NCBI GenBank assembly: GCA_021324365.1
Contig: JAJPJE010000125.1
Coordinates: forward strand, 1 to 41,419
Reading direction: 5' to 3'
DNA length: 41,419 nt
From: Terriglobia bacterium
Lineage (GTDB): Bacteria; Acidobacteriota; Terriglobia; Terriglobales; Acidobacteriaceae
Shown here: positions 25,416 through 34,250 of the stretch, piece after piece
Layout of the letters: each line of letters begins with the position of its first letter
Numbering within the stretch: the stretch's first letter is position 1
Position numbers and translations under genes: made by a program
The notes under the pieces: generated by a model
What the model saw: the letters and a program-made list of their open reading frames with translations, nothing else
What the model was told of the DNA's origin: nothing
Database searches by the model: none

Positions 25416-27470
25416 ATGGTTCCCGGGGCATTCCATCGAACCTGTGCGATGCCGGCTCGGGCGACGGCAGTTATCCTCAGCATGGTGGTCGGAATGGCAA
25501 TTGTTGTAAAGGACGGAGTTGCGCAAGCGCCTAATCCTGGTGCTCTCGAACTGCTTGAGACCAACAATGAGTTGATCGTACGCACTCTGGCTTACCAGGT
25601 CCATATCACCCGCTACGGTTTCGGACTCACCGTGCAGCACGGCGACGAGGTCCTGCTGCAGAGCGCTCAGCCGAAAGACCATCAGTCGAACTTCTCGTTT
25701 CGGGCAAACGGGGCGGTTTACAACCTAAGTAGTCTCAAATCGTTTTATCGGACCGGTAACACTCTGATCCTGCTCTACCGAACCGAACTCAAGGACGCGA
25801 ATGCGAGGGTGGAACTTGAATTCAACGATAACACGATTCATATAAAGACCTGGGCGCTGAATTCCACCGCCGATCTGATCCCGAGCCTGCGGTATCGAAT
25901 TGGTCCTTCCGGTTTGTGGTTTGGTGGTGGTTTTCAAGGATGGCGCGACGCAGAGGTTTTCCCGTTAAACGATGCACACATCAGTAAAAATGCTTTTTTT
26001 GCCGAGGGATCCACACAGGGTACTCCGATCTGGTACAACACCAAGGGAACGGCCATCTGGGTTCGCACCCCTCTGGATTTTCGGTACAGCTTCAACGCCA
26101 TTACCGGGGACAAGCCTGATGGAATGCTCTGGGTCGAGATGTCCGCCACCTCGGAACTGGCCTACGACATTCTTGTCGCCAGCAATATCAAGGCTGTGCT
26201 CGAGCGCATCGTTCGCGAGATCGGATATCCGAAGGTAACTCCGCCGGAAGACTACTTCCGCCAACCAATCTTTACCACCTGGGTCGAATACAAGGCCGAT
26301 GTGTCTCAACCGAAGGTGCTGGAGTTTGCACATGCAATTCGTGACGCAAAGATCCCGGCCGGCTTCATTGAAATCGATGATAAGTGGGAAGGTCATTATG
26401 GCGACATGCAGTTTGATCCAGGGAAGTTCCCCGATCCCAAAGCGATGGTCGAGCAGTTACACGATCTGGGGTTCAAAGTTACGCTCTGGGTCCACCCGTT
26501 CGTGAATGTTGACTCAGACACGTACGCGCAAATGCGACATTCGGGAAATCTGGTTGCGGATCGCTCCGGAGATGCGGGGCTGATCCAATGGTGGAACGGA
26601 ATCGCTGCAGTATGGGACTTCACGAATCCAGCAGCAGCTGAGGCCTACCGAATACGCCTGAGCACATTGCAGAGCAAGTATGGTTTCGACGGGTTCAAGT
26701 TCGACGGCGGCGATGTGAATCTGGTGCCGCGTGATTTGAAAACGGAGGGCGACATTACCGCAGCGCAATATGCCGACGTGTATAACCGGGAAGCTGCGGC
26801 TCACTTCACCTACAACGAAGCGCGGGTAGGCGTGTATTCGCAGTCCCTTGGCATCGTGCAACGGCTTATTGATAAGCAATCTACCTGGGGCAGAGAAAAT
26901 GGTCTCGCCGCCGTAATTCCTGAAGCACTCAACAACTCCTTGCGCGGATTTGCGTATGTCATGCCCGACATGGTTGGCGGCAATCAATATGACAATGACA
27001 AGATAGATAAGGAACTCATGATACGGTGGGCGCAGGCGTCCGCGCTTATGCCGCTGCTCCAATTCTCAGTGGGTCCATGGCACTTTGACGAAGAGACGGT
27101 GAAGCTTTGCCGCGACGCAGCAGAACTGCACGTGAAGTTCTCTCCTTATATTTACCAACTGGCGCAAGAAGCACGCGAGACTGGCGCACCGATCATTCGG
27201 CCCATCTGGTATGCAGTAGCTTCAGATCTCAACACATACTCTGTCACGGACGAATTCATGCTTGGCGATGACGTAGTCGTCGCTCCAGTTCTTGTCAACG
27301 GAGCGGTGTCGCGAGATATCTACCTGCCGGACGGAGATTGGGTCGACTATAACACTGGTGCAAAGCTGAAAGCTGGGTGGCAGCGCGGCTATGCTGCTCC
27401 GCTAAATGTATTGCCGATCTTCTTGCGCGCTGGATCAGGGAAGTGGTTCCGGGCTTCGTCAGCCCAGTGA
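25416..27470 (+). CDS. Secreted GH31-family glycosidase
   Basis: A 684-residue glycoside hydrolase. AAGGAG six nt upstream fixes the ATG. A hydrophobic export signal lies at about 13-37, ending GVAQ-A. An N-terminal beta-sandwich (about 45-255) precedes the barrel. Barrel motifs include FTTWVEYKADV (286-296), FIEIDDKWEG (317-326) and GFKFDGGD (426-433), where Asp430 is the likely nucleophile. The KFDGGD form and the later PDMVGGNQYD resemble the MYORG-like branch of GH31 rather than classical alpha-glucosidases; the acid/base residue is less clear, with Glu494 in WGRENGL one candidate. It should release alpha-linked glucose or galactose from an extracellular glycan; the substrate is unknown. 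Confidence 0.88.
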   Translation: MVPGAFHRTCAMPARATAVILSMVVGMAIVVKDGVAQAPNPGALELLETNNELIVRTLAYQVHITRYGFGLTVQHGDEVLLQSAQPKDHQSNFSFRANGAVYNLSSLKSFYRTGNTLILLYRTELKDANARVELEFNDNTIHIKTWALNSTADLIPSLRYRIGPSGLWFGGGFQGWRDAEVFPLNDAHISKNAFFAEGSTQGTPIWYNTKGTAIWVRTPLDFRYSFNAITGDKPDGMLWVEMSATSELAYDILVASNIKAVLERIVREIGYPKVTPPEDYFRQPIFTTWVEYKADVSQPKVLEFAHAIRDAKIPAGFIEIDDKWEGHYGDMQFDPGKFPDPKAMVEQLHDLGFKVTLWVHPFVNVDSDTYAQMRHSGNLVADRSGDAGLIQWWNGIAAVWDFTNPAAAEAYRIRLSTLQSKYGFDGFKFDGGDVNLVPRDLKTEGDITAAQYADVYNREAAAHFTYNEARVGVYSQSLGIVQRLIDKQSTWGRENGLAAVIPEALNNSLRGFAYVMPDMVGGNQYDNDKIDKELMIRWAQASALMPLLQFSVGPWHFDEETVKLCRDAAELHVKFSPYIYQLAQEARETGAPIIRPIWYAVASDLNTYSVTDEFMLGDDVVVAPVLVNGAVSRDIYLPDGDWVDYNTGAKLKAGWQRGYAAPLNVLPIFLRAGSGKWFRASSAQ

Positions 27471-27689
27471 CATTCCCGTGCCGTTCTTCCTTTGTTGCTG
27501 ACTTCGAAAAACCGGAGTCTCGCCCCGGAGTCTCTGCTGAATTGGCGATGCTAAAGCGCTGCAGCAGCAGAAGAAATAACCAGGCAAATCAAGCATAGAT
27601 ACTGGTATCCAACCTTACTGTGACATCAATTGTGACTAGCTGAACCAGCAAGAAGAGTGTTCAGACGGAAACGAAACGCAGGAGAAACT

Positions 27690-28292
27690 ATGCTGAGAAC
27701 AGCAACCAAACTCGTTCTAGCGCTGGCGCTGGGAGCCACGCCAGTCGTGGTATTACCTACCGCCGCTCATGCGCAGACGGATGCGCAACAGCGCGCCTAT
27801 CAGGCCGGTTATCAGAACGGCATGAATGATCGTAGCCAGGGAAAGTCCCTGAACCTAAAGACCGACAACTGGCATGGTGTAAATCTGAGCGCCTACCAGA
27901 GGGGCTACGAGCAGGGCTATCGGAATGCCGGACGCAACAATCCGTATGCGGGTGCTTACGGCGAGGGTCAATACGGGCAGTATGGCGATCATGACCGTGA
28001 CGATCGCGACCGAAACAACGGTTACTACGGCAACAATGGTGGATACTATGGTAATGGTGGCTACGTTGGCGGTCCATACAGTAACGGCGCGTACGAAAAC
28101 AATGGCGCGTCGCAACGTGCGTACCAGGCTGGATACCAGAACGGGGTCAATGACCGCAGCCGGAATAAACCATTGAACCTGCGCACCGACAACTGGCACG
28201 GCGCCAACCTCAGCGCCTATCAGCAAGGTTATGAGGCCGGGTACAACGGCGGGCGCCGTGGCCATCGCCATGATCGTGACGACGATCGCTAA
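27690..28292 (+). CDS. Secreted protein with two near-identical 44-residue repeats
   Basis: A 200-residue exported protein; ATG 27690 has GGAG five nt upstream. A signal peptide covers residues 1-29. Two repeats, residues 34-77 and 142-185, are identical at 36 of 44 positions; each starts QRAYQAGYQNG and contains TDNWHG and NLSAYQ. They flank a low-complexity linker rich in Gly, Tyr, Asn and Asp, with a charged HDRDDRDRN patch. The tail is rich in His, Arg and Asp. I do not recognise a named family. The repeats may be a wall- or polymer-binding module, which is a guess. Its stop codon directly abuts that of the convergent gene. Confidence 0.8.
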   Translation: MLRTATKLVLALALGATPVVVLPTAAHAQTDAQQRAYQAGYQNGMNDRSQGKSLNLKTDNWHGVNLSAYQRGYEQGYRNAGRNNPYAGAYGEGQYGQYGDHDRDDRDRNNGYYGNNGGYYGNGGYVGGPYSNGAYENNGASQRAYQAGYQNGVNDRSRNKPLNLRTDNWHGANLSAYQQGYEAGYNGGRRGHRHDRDDDR

Positions 28293-28670
28293 CTAAGCAG
28301 TCATTGAGTGGTCGGCAGCAACGAGAAAATCAAGCGCTTCTTCTCGGGTCGCAAAGATGGGAAGGTTGCGGCCCGAGAACGTTTTTATGGATTCGTACAG
28401 CGCCTTGGGAAGGTTGGCGGTGAGTACCCAGGCTGATCGTTTCAAATGCGGGCGATCGAACACCGTTGCAATCTTCAAGCGCTCGACTACTTCGCGGCTG
28501 AATTGCGCTCCCGTAAAATCTGCCAGGAGCAAAAGCGAACCTTTTGGGTGCTCGCGTACATGTTTCGGCACCTCATCGATGACGCGAATCATTTCGGGCG
28601 ACTCGCATCCGGAGACATCCACGAGCAAGATGCTGTGGCCGCCATGCGTGATCAGGCGAATGCGGTTCAC
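28293..28670 (-). CDS. Small STAS/SpoIIAA-like protein
   Basis: A protein of about 125 residues with no export signal. The order of strands and helices (SILLVDVSGCE, then a helix, GSLLLLADFTGAQF, then a helix, SAWVLTANLP, then a helix) fits the SpoIIAA/STAS-like fold seen in small regulatory or lipid-binding proteins. The GTG at 28670 was chosen because GGGAG lies 8 nt upstream; a TTG five codons earlier is possible. Role unknown: possibly part of a signalling switch. Confidence 0.7.
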   Translation of the reverse strand: MNRIRLITHGGHSILLVDVSGCESPEMIRVIDEVPKHVREHPKGSLLLLADFTGAQFSREVVERLKIATVFDRPHLKRSAWVLTANLPKALYESIKTFSGRNLPIFATREEALDFLVAADHSMTA

Positions 28671-28808
28671 TGCGAACGCTCCCAAGATGTTTTATGAAAC
28701 AGGCCCGCAGGACCCAGATCAGATCGGCGCAGTCTACAGCACAGTCAAAGAATTTCCAATGCCATTTCCAAGGGAAGAAAATCTCGACAGAGAGGGCACT
28801 AAGGTCAG

Positions 28809-29024
28809 CTACTGCCGAGGATGCAAAGGGATCAGACCGAATGATACCAGGACAGCGAAGGCGCCCATCGCGAAGATGATTATGGTTGGAATCCAGAAGC
28901 TGAAGGGATCACTTTCGCGATCGTATCCGCCAGGCGGGCATCCCTTATAGTAACCCTTCCCGGTAATCACGCTGTAACCCGCCCACGCGATCGCAACCAG
29001 TCCTATTGGCAGCATTATCTGCAC
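28809..29024 (-). CDS. Small two-pass membrane protein
   Basis: A 71-residue protein with two hydrophobic segments: about 5-20 (LPIGLVAIAWAGYSVI) and about 42-62 (FWIPTIIIFAMGAFAVLVSFG), joined by a loop with CPPGGYDRESDPF. No family is recognised. The GTG at 29024 was chosen because GGGAG lies five nt upstream; a TATAAA box at 29070-29065 would give a leader of about 35 nt. An upstream GTG at 29060 is the alternative. Confidence 0.6.
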   Translation of the reverse strand: MQIMLPIGLVAIAWAGYSVITGKGYYKGCPPGGYDRESDPFSFWIPTIIIFAMGAFAVLVSFGLIPLHPRQ

Positions 29025-29173
29025 GAGTGCTCCCTGAATGTTTCGTCTGAATGAAATCACAGTTTTTATAATTGTGAGATGTCACGTCGGTGCATGGTCC
29101 AGCGGGGCGCAGCGTTTACGACGCATAAGCGATCACTGAAAATCAATCGGCCCACGGCTAAAATACCCTTCCA

Positions 29174-29668
29174 ATGAATGACATCGGGCGTCTCTTCCAG
29201 GCATTTGTTGCACCTGCTATCTTCGTTTCCGCGACGGCCCTACTGATCCTCTCTGTAAATGTGCGCATGATGGGGATCGTCAGTCGCTTACGGCAGTTCG
29301 TTCATGCGAAGTACGACGCCGAAAAAAGCGGACGTGCGCAGGAGGCTAACGCGTACACCGCTCAGATCGACTCCATCGAGCGGCGTGCCGAAACGATTCG
29401 CCAGTGTTTCCTGTGGTCTCTGGTTTCCCTTGGCGGTTCGGTTGCGGCATGCCTGCTGTTCGGCCTTGGCCTGTACGTTCCGCATGCCGCAATGGCGGCT
29501 GCCATTGTGTTTGTCTTCGCATTGCTCTGTCTATTTGTAGCCGTTATCAACTACATTCGCGAAGTGCGGGTTGCGCTAAGTTCGGTGCGCGAAGAGGTGC
29601 GCGACCTGAATTTCATGGACTTGGGATCGTCAACGGAGATCAGCGAGCGTAAGCCGGGCGAGTGGTGA
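29174..29668 (+). CDS. DUF2721 family membrane protein
   Basis: A 164-residue inner-membrane protein with three hydrophobic segments: about 10-30, 78-98 and 104-126. The first segment followed by MMGIVSRLRQFVH and the middle EANAYTAQIDSIERRAETIR helix match DUF2721. Function of this family is not known. No Shine-Dalgarno sequence is visible; a TAAAAT box ends nine nt before the ATG. It converges with the ABC ATPase gene, ending 6 bp from it. Confidence 0.82.
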   Translation: MNDIGRLFQAFVAPAIFVSATALLILSVNVRMMGIVSRLRQFVHAKYDAEKSGRAQEANAYTAQIDSIERRAETIRQCFLWSLVSLGGSVAACLLFGLGLYVPHAAMAAAIVFVFALLCLFVAVINYIREVRVALSSVREEVRDLNFMDLGSSTEISERKPGEW

Positions 29669-29674
29669 GCCGTA

Positions 29675-30442
29675 CTAAGCAGTGAAGCCCACTCCGCGCT
29701 TCTTGGTATTGCGTTCGTCGCGGGAGACTACGCCGTCTTTGATGTGGATGACGCGGTGCGCATACTCGGCGATGTCGTGCTCGTGAGTGACCAGCACGAT
29801 CGTATTACCTTCGCTGTGCAGACGGTCGAAGAGCGCCATAATCTCATTGCCGGTCTGTGAATCGAGATTCCCAGTCGGCTCGTCAGCGAGAATGATGGAC
29901 GGCCGGTTCACTAAAGCTCGGGCAATGGCAACGCGCTGGCGCTGTCCTCCAGAGAGTTCATTCGGCTTGTGATTCATACGCGCTTCCATGCCGACGGCGC
30001 GCAGCGACCCTTTGGCACGCTCAATACGTTCTTCAGTCGGAGTGCCGGCGTAGATCAGCGGCAGCTCGACATTGTGTAGTGCGGTCGCGCGCGGAAGCAA
30101 GTTAAACGTCTGAAAGACGAAGCCGATTTCCTTGTTACGGATGCGCGCCAGTTCGTCGTCGTCGAGCTCACTGACAAGTTGGCCATTGAGCCAGTAGCGC
30201 CCCTCGCTCGGGCTGTCGAGGCAGCCGATCAGGTTCATCAGGGTAGATTTTCCAGACCCGGACGGTCCCATAATAGCAACATATTCATTGCGCTGGATGT
30301 GTAGATTCACACCGCGAAGAGCGTGGACCTGCTGTTCGGAACCCATGTCGTAGGTCTTCCAGAGATTATCCGTGCAAATAATGCACCCTTCTGGAGGAGC
30401 CGTGATTCCGGACTCTTGCAAAGTGGCCACTTCGGTCGCCAT
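29675..30442 (-). CDS. MacB/LolD-like ABC transporter ATP-binding protein
   Basis: A 255-residue ATPase of the MacB/LolD group, which powers export of lipoproteins, peptides or drugs. Walker A is GPSGSGKST (59-67), the signature is LSGGQRQR (163-170) and Walker B is IILADEPTG (183-191). It has an extra 20 or so residues at the N-terminus. ATG 30442 has AAGGAG upstream; a TTG six codons earlier lies inside that site. The adaptor gene precedes it by 124 bp on the same strand, so the two are probably co-transcribed. No permease gene follows. Confidence 0.9.
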   Translation of the reverse strand: MATEVATLQESGITAPPEGCIICTDNLWKTYDMGSEQQVHALRGVNLHIQRNEYVAIMGPSGSGKSTLMNLIGCLDSPSEGRYWLNGQLVSELDDDELARIRNKEIGFVFQTFNLLPRATALHNVELPLIYAGTPTEERIERAKGSLRAVGMEARMNHKPNELSGGQRQRVAIARALVNRPSIILADEPTGNLDSQTGNEIMALFDRLHSEGNTIVLVTHEHDIAEYAHRVIHIKDGVVSRDERNTKKRGVGFTA

Positions 30443-30566
30443 CCTGATGTTCTCCTTCAACTGCTAGACCCTTCTCTAGTATTTACGCCGGCTGCATCGA
30501 AAAGGTTCCCATTCACCATCTATCCGCTGAATCAACCTTCCTTTGGACGATTCAGGTGCAGGAAGG

Positions 30567-31943
30567 TTATGTCGATTCTTCACTCTTCTGTGGAACGGAA
30601 TTGTCAATTTTGATGCTGGTACCGTTGCGAATCGTCCGCAATACCTTGTAACTTCCGGTAACGATTTCGTCACCTTCCTTCAGGTTGTCCGTAACTTCAA
30701 TGTCAGTGGTTCCGGTAATTCCGGTATCCACCTGGAGAAACTCCGCTTTCTTCCCGCGCACCACGAAGACTCCTTGAAGCTCTTCCTTCGCTTTTGCCAA
30801 ATCCTGTGGAGCTGCCGCCTGGACTGAGCCCTTCTGCGGCTGGCTCTGCAAATCCCCACGCTCGCGAATGGTAAGCGCCTGAATGGGGATCGTCAGGATA
30901 TGTTTCTTCATGTTGGTAGTGATCTTGGCAGTACATGACAGTCCTGGACGGAGATTCGCGGGCGGGTCGTTCACGGTCACAACAACCTTGAAGTCCTTCG
31001 CTTCCTGACTGGCTGCCGTGCTCTGCGATGTGGAGACGCCGGTCGACCGAACGATTGCGTTGTTGCCGATCTCCGTTACGGTTCCGTGGAAAACCTTCTT
31101 GGGCATCGCGTCGATGGTGATTTCCGCAGGCTGACCCGGCTTCACACTGATGATGTCCGTCTCGTCGACCTGAATCTCCGCCGTGATCACGGACATATCA
31201 GCCAGCGTCATAAGGGTGCTCCCGAGCGCATTCTGAATTCCGATGACCACGGACTCGCCTTCGCGTACGGGAAGATTGGTGATGAGACCGTCGTACGGGG
31301 CAACGTAAGTTGTCTTCGCGAGCACATCGCGCGAGCGTTCCAGATTCGCTTGCGCCTGGCTGATCTTGCGCTCGGAGGTCTCTTTCTGGGCTTGGTATTG
31401 AGCAATGCTGGCCTTGAACTGTGCGACGCTTGCGAGAGCGGCATCGTAGGTCGCCTTCTTGGCGTCGAAATCTTGCTTCGAGATGAGCGCGTCTTTGTAG
31501 AGGCCCTGGGCTCGCACATAGTCCAGCTTGGCGTGATCAAGATCGGCCTGAGCCTTCTCCAGTTGGGCTTTGTTGGCGTCGATGGCAGCCTGCTGGGCGA
31601 CGGTATCGGTTCGAGCTGCCTCAAGGCTGGCGCGGTTGGCAGCGACGTCCGCTTCCGGTTGGATATTATCGATCTGGGCCAAAACCTGGCCCTTTTTTAC
31701 CCAATCGCCTTCCTTTACATAAAGGTGCGTGATCTTGCCGTAGGCGTTGGCACCGATGTTGACGAATGTTTTCGGCTTGATCTCCCCTGAGGCGCTCACT
31801 GTGGAGGCAAGGTCCTGGCGTACGACTTTGCCCGTTTGGACAACCACAACGTTGCGGCCGCTCTGATGAACCGTAAACCCGACAATGGCCAGCAGGAGTA
31901 CGACAATCCCAGCTATGATGGCGATCTTCTTGCCTTTTTTCAC
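30567..31943 (-). CDS. MacA-like periplasmic adaptor (membrane fusion protein)
   Basis: A 458-residue membrane fusion protein that links an inner-membrane transporter to an outer-membrane channel. A single N-terminal transmembrane anchor lies at about 7-26. A lipoyl-like half (about 60-95, VKKGQVLAQID) is followed by a long coiled-coil hairpin (about 95-210, Ala/Gln-rich), the second lipoyl half, a beta-barrel domain and a membrane-proximal domain. The start is GTG with GAGG six nt upstream. With the downstream ATPase it forms part of a MacAB-type tripartite pump. Confidence 0.9.
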   Translation of the reverse strand: MKKGKKIAIIAGIVVLLLAIVGFTVHQSGRNVVVVQTGKVVRQDLASTVSASGEIKPKTFVNIGANAYGKITHLYVKEGDWVKKGQVLAQIDNIQPEADVAANRASLEAARTDTVAQQAAIDANKAQLEKAQADLDHAKLDYVRAQGLYKDALISKQDFDAKKATYDAALASVAQFKASIAQYQAQKETSERKISQAQANLERSRDVLAKTTYVAPYDGLITNLPVREGESVVIGIQNALGSTLMTLADMSVITAEIQVDETDIISVKPGQPAEITIDAMPKKVFHGTVTEIGNNAIVRSTGVSTSQSTAASQEAKDFKVVVTVNDPPANLRPGLSCTAKITTNMKKHILTIPIQALTIRERGDLQSQPQKGSVQAAAPQDLAKAKEELQGVFVVRGKKAEFLQVDTGITGTTDIEVTDNLKEGDEIVTGSYKVLRTIRNGTSIKIDNSVPQKSEEST

Positions 31944-32393
31944 ACTTACCTCGGGGTGCGTGATGTGCAGATGGGTGACCGATCTGCTGGCGCGAAATCC
32001 CGCTTGATCTAGCTGTTACTACGAAGGATTGCGGTACAAAGTTCGCGAAAGTTGGCGAATCCGGTAAGGGCTCGCTTCCAGAAGACGGAGTTGCCAGGAG
32101 TTCGATTAACACCCTAACTGCAACAATCCAGACGCTTGCAATTATACCTTCCAGTGGGCCGCCGGGACTGCAAATTCCATTTCGGACTGGAATTCCGTAA
32201 CTCTTGCCGAGAGAGCTCTTTTTGACGTGGCAGCGACAACTTTTGCGTGCCTTGGGGTTAGCAAACCCGTCAACTCTCGAATTCGCCTTCTGCCGGACAA
32301 CTGCCCCTCAATGTAGGCGGTTGCCTTGCTTCGAGAACAGGAAAAAACGTACAATCTAGGACGCTCGTTGTGTCCTCCAGGAGTGCTACGGTG
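31944..32393. other. Long intergenic region between divergent genes
   Basis: About 450 bp without a convincing gene; an open frame of 70 codons on the minus strand has no start signal or recognisable content. It holds the promoter of the GWxTD gene (32326-32355) and presumably that of the adaptor gene. An inverted repeat AATTCCA / TGGAATT with an 8-nt loop lies at 32173-32194; its inner part (ATTTCGGACT) resembles half of the palindromes upstream of aceA. Confidence 0.6.
32326..32355 (+). promoter_or_regulatory. Candidate sigma70-type promoter of the GWxTD gene
   Basis: TTGCTT (32326-32331) and TACAAT (32350-32355) are separated by 18 bp. Transcription would start near 32362, giving a leader of about 30 nt that includes AGGAG at 32379-32383. 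Confidence 0.55.
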
Positions 32394-34151
32394 ATGTCCG
32401 GTCTTCGTCTCTCGAGTGTCGCAGCTGCTTTCTTAATTTTTGCTATCAGCGGTTTCGCCCAAAGTGCGGCGAGTACACCGCAAAGCGGGGATGATTCCGC
32501 GGCTCAATCGGGCTCGTCAGCCAAGGTGACAACAGTCAGTAAAGATACTCAGGCTCCGCAGCAGGAAGATCCTCTCAAGCGTCCGCTCACCGCGAAGCAA
32601 AAGAAAGAAAATCAAAAGGCCCTCAAAGGCGAATTAAGCAAGACATACAAGAAGTGGCTGGACGAGGACGTTCGCTGGATCATTACCGACGAAGAGCGGG
32701 CAGCGTTCAAGAAGCTGACCAATGACGAGGAACGTGACCAGTTTATCGAGCAGTTCTGGCTTCGCCGTGATCCTACGCCCGATACCGTGGAGAACGAGTA
32801 CAAGGAAGAGCACTACCGGCGTATCGCCTACGCCAACGAGCACTTTGCTTCCGGCATTCCAGGATGGCGCACCGATCGCGGGCGCATATACATCCAGTAC
32901 GGGCCGCCGGATGAAATTGATGCGCACCCCAGCGGCGGAACCTACGAGCGCCCAATGGAAGAAGGTGGTGGTGAAACTACGACCTATCCATTCGAGGACT
33001 GGCGCTACCGGTACATCGAAGGCATTGGTCAGGAAGTAGTCATCGAGTTTGTCGATACGTGCGGTTGCAACGATTACCACATGACGCTCGACCGATCCGA
33101 AAAGGACGCGCTGAAAAATATTCCCGGCGCAGGTCTGACCCTTTGGGAAGAAATGGGCATGGCCAGCAAAGTCGATCGTTTTAACGGATCAGGCCTGGAA
33201 CAGCTCGGTGTCGGTCCGGAATCGACGAACCTGCAAGCCAAAGAATTCGATCGCTTGTCCCAATACGCAAAGTTAAATTCGCCCCCACCCATTAAGTTTA
33301 AAGATCTGGATGAGATCGTCACTCACAAGATCAGCATGAACTTGATGCCGTTCGAAGTTCGAATCGATTACATTAAGGTGACATCGGATACTGTGCTGGT
33401 TCCGGTAACGATCCAGATGAATAACAAAGACATCACATACTCCACGAAGGAGGGGGTGTCTAAGGGCGTTGTAAATATCTACGGTCGCGTTACCACTCTA
33501 ACCGGGAAAATCGCACAGACATTCGAAGATACCGTGGCTGAAACTACTCCAGAGGAATTGCTTCCGAAGGAAATGGAAAGGCATTCCCTCTATTGGAAAG
33601 CGCTGCCGTTGAAGCCTGGCATGTATCGTCTGGATGTTGTGCTAAAAGACGTAAATGGCGATCGCAAAGGTACATGGAGCAAGAGCATCCGTGTTCCGGA
33701 GTACAGCGAGGACAAGCTGGCGTCGTCGTCGCTGATAGTTGCCGACCAGATGGAAAAGGTGCCGGCGAAGAGTGTGGGCGCGGGAAGCTTCGTAATCGGC
33801 ACCACGAAAGTGCGTCCGCGCGTGGATCAGGCAGATGGCAAGCCGATCCCGTTTAAGCGAGGAGAACGAGCAAATTTCTGGATGCAGGTGTATAACTTAG
33901 GGATTGATCAGCAGACGAAGAAGCCGTCAGCTACAGTCGAGTACGATGTGGTAAATGCTGCCACCAATAAGCCCGTGGTTCACGCGGTAGAAAACACGAG
34001 CCAGATGGGCAATGTTGGCGAGCAGTTGACGGTGGAAAAGAGCTTACCGCTCAGCAGCTTGGAACCCGGTTTATACCGGATAACGATCAAGGTGGATGAT
34101 CAGGTTTCCAAGCAGGTGATTTCTCCGAGCGCTATGTTTGCGGTGGAATAA
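32394..34151 (+). CDS. GWxTD domain-containing secreted protein
   Basis: A 585-residue exported protein with a signal peptide (residues 1-22, ending GFA-Q). A Ser/Gln-rich linker leads to the GWxTD domain, about 80-245, with GWRTD at 157-161 followed by GRIYIQYGPPDEID. Residues about 290-585 are beta-rich, with several immunoglobulin-like strands. The domain is typical of Acidobacteriota and Bacteroidota; its biochemical role is unknown. ATG 32394 has AGGAG ten nt upstream; a GTG one codon earlier is equally possible. The beta-barrel protein gene follows after about 100 bp. Confidence 0.88.
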   Translation: MSGLRLSSVAAAFLIFAISGFAQSAASTPQSGDDSAAQSGSSAKVTTVSKDTQAPQQEDPLKRPLTAKQKKENQKALKGELSKTYKKWLDEDVRWIITDEERAAFKKLTNDEERDQFIEQFWLRRDPTPDTVENEYKEEHYRRIAYANEHFASGIPGWRTDRGRIYIQYGPPDEIDAHPSGGTYERPMEEGGGETTTYPFEDWRYRYIEGIGQEVVIEFVDTCGCNDYHMTLDRSEKDALKNIPGAGLTLWEEMGMASKVDRFNGSGLEQLGVGPESTNLQAKEFDRLSQYAKLNSPPPIKFKDLDEIVTHKISMNLMPFEVRIDYIKVTSDTVLVPVTIQMNNKDITYSTKEGVSKGVVNIYGRVTTLTGKIAQTFEDTVAETTPEELLPKEMERHSLYWKALPLKPGMYRLDVVLKDVNGDRKGTWSKSIRVPEYSEDKLASSSLIVADQMEKVPAKSVGAGSFVIGTTKVRPRVDQADGKPIPFKRGERANFWMQVYNLGIDQQTKKPSATVEYDVVNAATNKPVVHAVENTSQMGNVGEQLTVEKSLPLSSLEPGLYRITIKVDDQVSKQVISPSAMFAVE

Positions 34152-34185
34152 CCGCAAGCACTCCCAGGTGACCCGAGACATGGAA

Positions 34186-34201
34186 GGCGGCTCCGGCCGC
34201 C
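34186..34201 (+). repeat. GC-rich stem-loop between the GWxTD and barrel genes
   Basis: GGCGGC and GCCGCC form a perfect stem around TCCG. There is no T-tract, so it is not a good terminator; it could adjust relative expression or mRNA stability of the two genes. Confidence 0.4.
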
Positions 34202-34250
34202 TAGCCGTATTTCGACCCAGGGAGTACAACTCTCGATGGGAGTGGAAGCG

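Noticed and set aside
32142-32354. A 70-codon minus-strand open frame in the gap upstream of the GWxTD gene
   Set aside because: No ribosome binding site, no domain, and it covers the likely promoter of the GWxTD gene.
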